From Monosporascus cannonballus (lineage: Eukaryota; Ascomycota; Sordariomycetes; Xylariales), in contig QJNS01000212.1 of the NCBI GenBank assembly GCA_004154925.1, forward strand, positions 1 through 64,000: 64,000 bases of DNA, in the 5' to 3' direction. The notes below the pieces were generated by a model. It was not told where the DNA came from, did not search any database, and saw nothing but the letters and a program-made list of their open reading frames with translations. Positions 56,599 through 64,000 of the stretch are shown here, piece by piece. The stretch's first letter is position 1, and every line of letters starts with the position of its first letter. A program made the translations under genes and the position numbers.

Positions 56599-57027
56599 AT
56601 GGCTTCCATCGAGAGTACAACTTCCATAACCTCGCCATCCCAATGGTTCGGCAATGGCGCCCTTCCTTCACAGCCCTCGGGGTCCTCGACCAGCTACTTC
56701 CCGAAGCGACGGCCCTCGTCGGGTTCGATAAGCTCTAGCAATGACTCTCCCGCGGAGACAGCGTCTTCCAGACCCTCCGCATCTCCCACAGGCGACAACC
56801 CGCTACCACCCATTGATACCCCGTTCCCCAAGCCCGACGGCGACATCGACGTTGCCGCGCAGCTGGCCAAGAAGCCGCTGCCCCGGTCCCTCTACAGCTC
56901 CCTAAAGCGCGCCGCCACCTCCGAGAAGAAGGCCAAGGTCGACGACCCCGAGGCTAGGGCCCGGGCGCTGGCCGAGGCCAAGAAGGAGTGGCTGAGCTGG
57001 AAACACAACGGCTTATTCTCAGTCTGA
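56599..57027 (+). CDS. Small conserved-type protein, unrecognised
   Basis: A single 142-aa frame from ATG 56599 (context AACATGG). The N-terminal 80 residues are Ser/Pro-rich and disordered, with PSQWFGNGALPSQPSG near the start. The C-terminal 60 residues look ordered and helical: DVAAQLAKKPLPRSLYSSLK, then Glu/Lys/Ala helix and ending EWLSWKHNGLFSV. The GC-rich third positions and the sharp change from disordered head to ordered tail support a real gene. No domain name or function can be given. Confidence 0.7.
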   Translation: MASIESTTSITSPSQWFGNGALPSQPSGSSTSYFPKRRPSSGSISSSNDSPAETASSRPSASPTGDNPLPPIDTPFPKPDGDIDVAAQLAKKPLPRSLYSSLKRAATSEKKAKVDDPEARARALAEAKKEWLSWKHNGLFSV

Positions 57028-58712
57028 TTACTGATTACCGACGACGGCCGCTGCCTGATTGATTGAGGCTGACATGTCAATCTCCCGGCTGGTTGAGAGA
57101 ATAGATAAAACAACTTGGAGCTCACAGGTTTCTGTCTGCTATTTGGTGGTTCACACGACGGCGTTTTGTAGCCCGAACTCTATACCCACTCCACGGAGCT
57201 GGAGATGCCAGGCGCATTTGGATTGTTTTTTTGGTTTTATATTTTTATCATCACTTTAGGCGCTTCTTCGTACACAGAAGAAAGAGGACAGCCGGAGATA
57301 TAGAACGGTGGACATAAAGGGTGCAATTCATCGAGATGTAGTATACGTTGTTCTCGACCCTCGATAGCAATTGGGAGTTAATTGCATGTTGATCAAAACA
57401 TTTTACGTACTTATTTGGGCTGCCCTGGGGTAGACGTCGGGGTATATCGCAAGGCAATTAGTGGTGATGGTATAAACTTGGGAGAATTTGTTGTCGTCCC
57501 ATTGCAATCCTATCCCCAGAAGAACCTTAACCATCATGCACACTCTAAATACCAACGTCCACTATGAAGCATTTTTCGTGAAGGAAGTCTCGTCGCCGTG
57601 GCCCTGGCCCTAATCAGCAGGGCAATTCGTCGGGATTCTCTTCTCGCCAGTCGCCAGATTCTCTCGGGCTCATACCCAGAGAACCGCTTACTCACGATTA
57701 TTACGATTGTCGTTCTTTCCCCCGCCCACTCCACGCAGAGAACTCCATGGAGAGGGCGCTGGGCGGGCGCCTTGGCTTTCGGACGGCCGCCGATGCCGGC
57801 GGGGGTCAGCATAGGATGGTGGGTGTGGTAAAGCGGTTGGGGCATTGTCGTGTGCCCGCCTTCCGAGTTTGGCCCCTTGGCAAGTTAACAAGTTGCACGA
57901 CGTAAGGCCCGGGTCGAAGACCAGGGTAGCGCTAAGAGATACCCCCAAAGGCCCTTCCGAGTGAAAATGGCACACTCTTCATAAAGTTGCATGGACTTTA
58001 CAGACAGGTTTGTAACAAACACTATGGAATGTTAGAAAATAACTGGCTTGAATTAAAGGCCATTTGCGAAATTGTGTAACTATGCCTTTAATTTTTGTGT
58101 TTCGTGTTGTCTATTGTTACAAATTCTCTAAATACGAAGGTTTTAAGGAGAGTATGCTATCTCGTGCGCCAATTCTTCTCGCGTTCGCCTGCCCCCCTTG
58201 GTCGTCTCGCCGCTTTTTTTTTAAAAAAAAAAATACAGTTTGCTGTTAATAATGAAACGCAGCAAAAAACATCTATGCTTCAACAGCTTCGAAGCACCCA
58301 TGGATAGTTACCTACTAGGATCCTCTACTACAGCTATTTCCAGACAATAGGGGCAACTCCTAAGGAATGGCTTATTACCCTCGCTTATTAGTGGCGTTTA
58401 TAGAGCGGTTGCTCAGCAGGCACAAAGGAAATGAAATATACATCATCTGGCGGTTATAGCTGCAGGCCAGTTATCACTAGATGACCCAGTGATCTACCAC
58501 TAGTATCTGTATTTTATTTATATTCGCCATACATACAGCTTATCTATCACCGAGATGGCGTCATTCACCAGAATTGTCAAACACCTAAGGCCACGCTTTG
58601 CGTTTCGGAAAGCCGGGTAAGTGGACGAGCCTCCTCGACGGTGACCGGCAGGGCTTGTACCGTCATCGACGGCGTCAAGTCCCACGCCTTCAACTCGATC
58701 ATTAATTAAGCC
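57028..58712. other. Intergenic, no supported gene
   Basis: 1.7 kb between two convergent genes. A T8/A10 homopolymer pair occurs near 58213-58231. Nothing else is recognised. Confidence 0.45.
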
Positions 58713-59748
58713 CTACACCAATGCGGCGGACAGGCTGAAGCCGTAGACGACGGTCGAGACGATGGTGACGAGGTTTAGCAGCGACGAGGCGCCGTGCACC
58801 TGCCTAAACTTCTTGTTCAGCGCCGCCATCTCCTCGGAGTGCGGCGGCGCGTCGTAGCTCCGCTTGCCATCCTTCTTCTCTACAGACGGGGCGGCGAACG
58901 AACACCGTGCCGTTAGCAAACCGAGGACCGACCACCCAGACTGGATCACGAACACTAGGGTTGGGGCTTCGCAGCAGCCGTCGGCTGCCCAGCAATAAAA
59001 ATAAAAAAAAAACTTACCTCGCAGGCTCCGCCTCGTGGTGACCTTGTTCGTCTCAGGCAGGAGGTAGGCCCAGTTTATCAGGCCGGTGACGCAGACGGTT
59101 GCGAGCGGCACGAGCACGGTCCAGCGGTTCGCGGCCGCCAGCGCGCCGACGAGGCCGCGGTCGGCGAAGGCGCTGCCCCCCTCGAGGGCGCCGAGCAGCG
59201 TCCGGTTGCCCGGGTAGGTCACGGCCAGCACGACGGGCATCACGGTCTGGATGCCGAAGTACCACGGGAACAAGTTGCGCTGCAAGAGCGCGAACTGCGG
59301 GCGCTCGAGCACCCGCAAGGACGTCGTCGCGTTGATGAAGGTCTGTTTGGTTTCCAAGGGAGGGCCGGGGGTTAGCTATGTAAATCTATGGAGGCTGTTT
59401 TCGGTTGCGAAATCTTGGGCTCGGGGGGGTGGTGGAGGTGGGTGGGCAGGCAGGCTAGAGAGGAGGTAGCTCTTCAACCGAGGATGTCGCTTGCTCGCTA
59501 GCTTGGCTCCTCAAATCGTGAAGATGTCGACGTGCGACTGGGAAGGGAAAAAGAAGGGAATCGCTTACGTGGAAGACCTGCGTTCCCAGGAGCGTTCCAT
59601 AGCTATTATCGCGAGGTTAGCTGTGCCAGAGCTCGATCGCTGGAAAACGTCCCCCGCTATGGAGCTACAGCTAATAGTCAATTGCGGGACACACTTACGA
59701 GAGGATGTGGTAGGGAGCCGGCGAAAAAAGGAGCGAACGATCACTCAT
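58713..59748 (-). CDS. DUF4149 / TMEM205-like membrane protein
   Basis: Four exons: 59699-59748, 59569-59602, 59018-59342 and 58713-58879, with introns of 96, 226 and 138 nt; 191 aa. Exon 1 ends PAPYHILS and exon 2 is only 34 nt; together they give HILSYGTLLGTQVFHTFINA, which matches the conserved start of fungal DUF4149 proteins and fixes the splice choice. Further marks: LERPQFALLQRNLFPWYFGI, then QTVMPVVLAVTYPG, INWAYLLPETNKVTTRR and EEMAALNKKFRQVHGASSLL. Four transmembrane helices are visible. Human TMEM205 is linked to cisplatin tolerance; the fungal role is unknown. The last intron contains a poly-T run just after the donor. Confidence 0.9.
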
Positions 59749-60578
59749 GTTGGCGGCTCGACGTCTGCCAACTTTGCAAGATATTCACTCGAATGAAGAT
59801 AACAATTTTGAAGAGAAAGTAGGTAATGGGGCTGGGATATAGCCGCGGCCGTTGAAGCTTCCAGATGCCTAAGGCCAGTTAGCAATGATGCAGCCAAGCG
59901 AACGGGGTGGTACGATCTATGATCCTAGCTGTCACCAAGGTCCGGAACAGAAGAAACGCCCCGCATTAGTTTCTCGCGTACCATAGTATATTATCACAGC
60001 CTACTGTTCTTCATTGACCATTGACCATTTTTCTACTTTATCACAATATATATCCTAATGCCATTCCGCTCCCGTGCTTGCATAAGTCGTTCATTGGAAC
60101 CGGGAGATCCGAGCTAAGGAGCTTGGGCCTTCCATCCTTGCGCCTATCAATTGGAGCCGATCCGCCAGCGACCTAGGCCGCTCCCGGAACTCATATTGGG
60201 GACAGCGGTGAACATCCCCGTGAATGGACAATGATCCGAGACTCTTTGAAAATGAACGCAGTGCATTGGTCTAAGAACTTGATATACATGAATGGTAGTT
60301 TTGGGCCACAGCTTCCCGAAATTCGCCCTGACGTCTTTCACGCAGGTGGTTATACACCACCCGAAGGACGACTAATCAGTGCCCTATGGTGCTAGATGAT
60401 TCCGAACTCCTTCCTTCACCCCAGGGGCCCTGATTATTATATCCCAACCTGATATAATATAACCCTGGAGATCAAGAACATTTTGGGCCTAGAAGGAATA
60501 ATTGATGTGAGGTAGGCAAAACTCCCCGTAGTAGCGTCCAGTCAGGCGGGACGTCTTAACATCAACGACGCGTGACGT
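59749..60578. other. Intergenic, no supported gene
   Basis: 830 bp holding the DUF4149 promoter and the 3' flank of the F-box-like gene. No feature recognised. Confidence 0.45.
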
Positions 60579-61986
60579 TTAAAGCAGATCTCTTTGAGAG
60601 ATGGGGTGGAGTATGGAGTCCGCGGTAACCATGCTTTGTATAAAGCTGACTGGTCCATCGTAACTCAGCAGGACTGGCTCCTGGACAAACGCAAGATGCC
60701 TTCCAGTCAGCCTATCTGTTGTAGTTGTCCACGTCTTTCGGACTCTTGTCTCCATCTCGAACGCCCAGGTGCTTTTCCAAATTACTATAGACGTTTCTTC
60801 CGTCCTCACGTACGCGAAGGCCCCAGCGCTCGTCTCGCTAGCGTTGTAGATTTCCATCACCTCTAAAAGAGGCATCCATCTTGCGGCGTGCCCTGCGGCT
60901 TGGAGAAGATTGTTTATCGCTTCAGCGTCACCGTCAGGTTTAATGATTGCTGATGTAAGCGCGATTTGCTTGAGACGCGTCCAGACTGAGAGTTTGGCTT
61001 CGGGCTGTTTGATAAGGTAGGGCTCAAAGAAGGAGCGCGCATCAGCGAAGTTCGAAACGAATAGTTTCTCGAGTTGCAAACTGAATCTAGCGAGATTTCG
61101 CCCAAGCTGGGGACACTTCACGTAGGAGGCCGCATCTGTCAGATGACGGTCGAAGGCATCTGAGTGCTCAAATATACTGACCCTCTTAAGGGAGGAAGGC
61201 CATGGAGGAATAGTTGGGACGTAATCTAGATATTTGTCAGCTATGAGGTCCGGTACGAGGTCCTTGCCGGAACTAACCTCGATCAAGGTCGTCTTGTGTA
61301 CGCTGATCCTGTTGGTGCCATGGCTCGAACCGAAACTGGACCAATCGTGGTAGGCTTCCGAGAATCTGGTAGAGCGCCCGAGGGTCTATATTTCGGCGGG
61401 TGCGCCTCAGTATCTGCAGCCCAGTGACGGCCTCAACTTCGGGGAATCCGTAAGGACCCAACATATCCGGCTTTTTGCTGAAGTCGGGCAACAGGAATGA
61501 GTCGAAGAACCTGCTAAACCCATCCCTGTCGAGTCCCGCCTTCCCGTATAATTCTTTGCGGTCACTTGGAGAATATACCTCTAGTTCTACCTCAAGTTCG
61601 CCGGTCTGATCCGCATCCCACTTGGCAAGTATCTCAAATAGATCGCAGATGCTATGGGTGAACACGACGTTGTTCAGGTATTGTTCCTTTTCATCCTCAG
61701 GGACGCGCCACTCTTTGCTGTACTTGGGAAGTCTGATCCGCAAATGGAGGTCCCGCAGGAATCTCCTCCGGGTGCGGTTTCCTTGAAAGATGTTGTCAAA
61801 TTTGGTCAACTCATACATTTGTACCTTGATCGAGCTGAAGTTGGCCTCTTCAAAGACATGTTGCCATTCTCGACAAACGGTAGCGTAGCCTGAAAGCAAA
61901 TGCTGCTTGCGCGGGGATGGTGTCTTCGCCAAGGTCTTCAAGGCCATGAGTCTGATCTCTGCTGGAAGATCCTGCCACGCCGTCAT
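60579..61986 (-). CDS. F-box-like hypothetical protein
   Basis: Exons 61278-61986 and 60579-61225 around a 52-nt intron (GTTAGT, branch CTGAC, acceptor CTAG); 451 aa. The N-terminus, MTAWQDLPAEIRLMALKTLA, followed by YATVCREWQHVFEEANFSSI, fits the F-box-like start common in large fungal families (LPxEIRxxI, then CREWQ). The rest is helical with leucine-rich spacing (RRRFLRDLHLRIRLPKY; LSVWTRLKQIALTSAII) but no named domain. F-box proteins recruit substrates to SCF ubiquitin ligases; this role is inferred from the N-terminus only. The splice joins DDLDR to DYVPTIPPWP. Confidence 0.82.
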
Positions 61987-62657
61987 GTTGGCAGATGTCG
62001 ATACTGTGGCGTCGCCCCCTTCTTCAAGCCGAGGCTGCACAAAAGCTCATGAATCTTGAGATAGAGTTGTCAAACGTGAAGAGAGGAGCAGAGCCTACGA
62101 AGGTATTATCAGCTTGCGGATTTAGTTAGTATCCAGCCTAGCTAGCCATCAACACTTCAAGCTACTAAAATCACTTGAACCGACGAAGTATGATGCTACT
62201 TGTTTGGAGGTTGTACAGATACTGCGTGCATAAAAAGTCTCTATGCATCAATTCGTGGCACAGGTCGGCACCAATTGGCGCATTTGGCGGCTTAAACGCA
62301 TACCAAATTGATTGATACATTAGGTAAAACTCAACATTGGCTCGAGTTACTAGGTACCTACCTAGTAGCGGCGTCCCATAAATCCCCGGCTGCCAGCCCA
62401 TGCGAACGAAGTCAGGTGAAGTCGCGCCTGCCTGGGGACTCTAGGACCCTTGTGGTGTCCCTGAAATGAATTGAGCTAACACGCCGAACCGCGACCTCTG
62501 CCTAATGACGACCCACCACAGTTGTGTCCAGGATATCCCGCTGCCGTCCTTTGCCGTCGAAAAGGATGAATTTAAATAAATAATCTTGATACATTCTGGA
62601 GAATTCTCAATTCGCTTCGTATACATATCAGAAAGCCGATTGAGTCTGACTTTCACT
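61987..62657. other. Divergent intergenic region upstream of Ku80
   Basis: 671 bp between the F-box-like gene (-) and Ku80 (+). No feature identified. Confidence 0.5.
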
Positions 62658-64000
62658 ATGGCGGACAAGGAAGCCACAGTCTACGTCATCGACCTCGGCG
62701 AGTCGATGGCCGACTGTCACAGTGGCCGGATCGAGTCCGATCTCGATTGGTGCATGCGCTACGTTTGGGACAAGATATCCACCACTGTTGCAGCATCACG
62801 CAAGACCTGGAATGTGGGCGTCGTTGGTGTTAGAACCGACGAGACCAACAATCCCCTACAAGACGACGGCGGTTACGAAAACATCTCAATCCTTCAAGAC
62901 CTGGGCCCCGTGAACCTAGCTTCTCTAAAGGATCTGCAGGGAAAGATCAAGCCTAGCAACACAAACTCAGGGGATTGCATATCCGCCATAGTGCTGGCGG
63001 TGGATATGATCGAGAAGTTCACTAAGAAGCTCAAGTATAGGCGGAAGATCGTCCTTGTTACTGATGGCGAGGCCCCTATCGATGAAGACGACCTGGACGA
63101 TATATCTGCCAAGGTAAAGAGCTGTGATATTCAATTAGATATCCTGTGAGTTTGCTTCCAGACGCTCCGGCGAGCTTTTAAGACTGACGCGTTCAGGGGT
63201 GTCGATTTTGATGACCCCGAATTCGGATTCAGGGAGGAAGACAAGTCTTCCCTAAAAAGGAAAAACGAGAACTTGCTCAAGAGCTTAGTGGAAAAATGTG
63301 ACGGCCAATTCGGCACCATGGCAGAGGCCATATCTTTTCTAGATATCCCAAGGGTCAAAGCCACCAGGCCGTATAAGAGTTACGATGGCCCTCTCACCCT
63401 TGGCGATCCTGGATTGCACCCAGATGCCATGAGCATCAGTGTTGAAAGATACTTCAAGACTCATAAAGCGGCGATTCCGCCGGCTAGTAGGGTGCTCAAA
63501 TCTGACCGTCCCAGCAGAGGGCCTTCACAAGATACCGAAACACCCACGGGCGGCGCAATGGAAGGGGTCGAGTTTACTAGCGGCTACACTGCCGTGAAGA
63601 ACGCGCGGACGTATAAGGTCGACGACCCAGATGCGCCTGGCGGAAAACGAGACGTCGAGTTTGAATCGCTGGCAAAGGGATACGAATATGGACGCACAGC
63701 TGTCCACATAAGTGAGTCCGAGTACAACATCACGAAGATCGAGACGACCAAGAGCTTCACCATCATCGGTTTCATACAGAAAGACAAGGTACGCATATAA
63801 GAATTTGATAGCATTGTCCCCCTGAGCTGACGAAACACAGTACGAGCCGTTTCTCAGCACGGGCGAGGCGGGGATTATAGTGGCGCAGAAATTCAACGAT
63901 TCAGCCGCGTTGAAGCTGTCCTCTTTTATCCATTCGCTGCGAGAACTCGAGTCCTATGCGGTGGCACGCATTGTGACAAAGGACGGCAAGGAGCCACAGC
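62658..64000 (+). CDS. YKU80: Ku80, NHEJ DNA-end-binding subunit (5' part)
   Basis: Exons 62658-63145, 63197-63788 and 63841 onward (cut by the window end); introns of 51 and 52 nt. 413 codons are visible. The N-terminal vWA-like Ku domain starts MADKEATVYVIDLGESMADC and includes KYRRKIVLVTDGEAPIDEDD and CDIQLDILGVDFDDPEFGFR. The beta-barrel core begins after a linker with PSQDTETPTGG and shows VEFESLAKGYEYGRTAVHIS and FTIIGFIQKDKYEPFL. Ku80 pairs with Ku70 to encircle broken DNA ends, starting non-homologous end joining and protecting telomeres. The C-terminal part lies outside the window. Confidence 0.95.

Overview
The window is nuclear DNA of a filamentous ascomycete (Pezizomycotina, most likely Sordariomycetes). 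Evidence: short spliceosomal introns (about 47-226 nt) with GT...AG ends and CTRAC-type branch sites; intact orthologues of fungal genes (pacC, MRH4, SWC5, STB3, TIP41, TOP3, YKU80); and an AT-rich block nearly devoid of CpA/TpG, the signature of repeat-induced point mutation (RIP). Genes lie on both strands with gaps of 0.3-3.4 kb and no operons. Coordinates below include introns worked out by hand from splice signals and reading-frame continuity.

Layout. 0.4-1.9 kb: a basic nuclear-type protein with a Myb/HTH-like helix block (-). 4.6-5.5 kb: an ankyrin protein whose 5' end is frame-disrupted (-). 6.7-7.4 kb: gene-like debris. 10.8-14.5 kb: a divergent pair, a BBE-type FAD oxidoreductase (-) and the mitochondrial DEAD-box helicase MRH4 (+). 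15.5-17.4 kb: a long disordered protein (+). 17.9-19.0 kb: TIP41-like phosphatase regulator (-), with a tetranucleotide repeat in its intron. 20.8-24.0 kb: SWC5 (-), a MAPEG membrane protein (-) and a CsbD/Hmp1-like small protein (+). 24.2-26.9 kb: a head-to-head pair, a PF09370 TIM-barrel protein (-) and a UPF0261 protein (+), equivalent to the two halves of the plant Tm-1 protein. 28.6-30.3 kb: a SET-domain protein with a MYND-like finger (+). 31.8-33.8 kb: pacC (-), preceded by a dense cluster of GCCAAG sites.

35.9-38.7 kb: a RIP-degraded element bounded by imperfect inverted repeats, with a 188-bp solo LTR nested in it (5-bp duplication ATAAT). 38.8-39.4 kb: two uncertain gene-like frames. 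40.7-42.0 kb: a ubiquitin-like fusion protein carrying an in-frame TGA (-). 43.6-43.9 kb: two related tRNA-like units (-). 45.3-46.5 kb: STB3 (-). 49.9-52.0 kb: DNA topoisomerase III, five exons, with an RGG-rich insert (-). 53.4-54.7 kb: a DUF1295 steroid-reductase-like membrane enzyme (+). 56.6-57.0 kb: a small conserved-looking protein (+). 58.7-59.7 kb: a four-exon DUF4149/TMEM205-like protein (-). 60.6-62.0 kb: an F-box-like protein (-). 62.7 kb to the end: the 5' part of Ku80 (+).

The genes do not form one pathway. The local groupings that look meaningful are the divergent Tm-1-like pair sharing a 345-bp promoter, the apparent PacC self-control region, and the retroelement nested in a dead transposon beside pacC. 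Not explained: several 1.5-3.4 kb gaps with only short or non-ATG frames.
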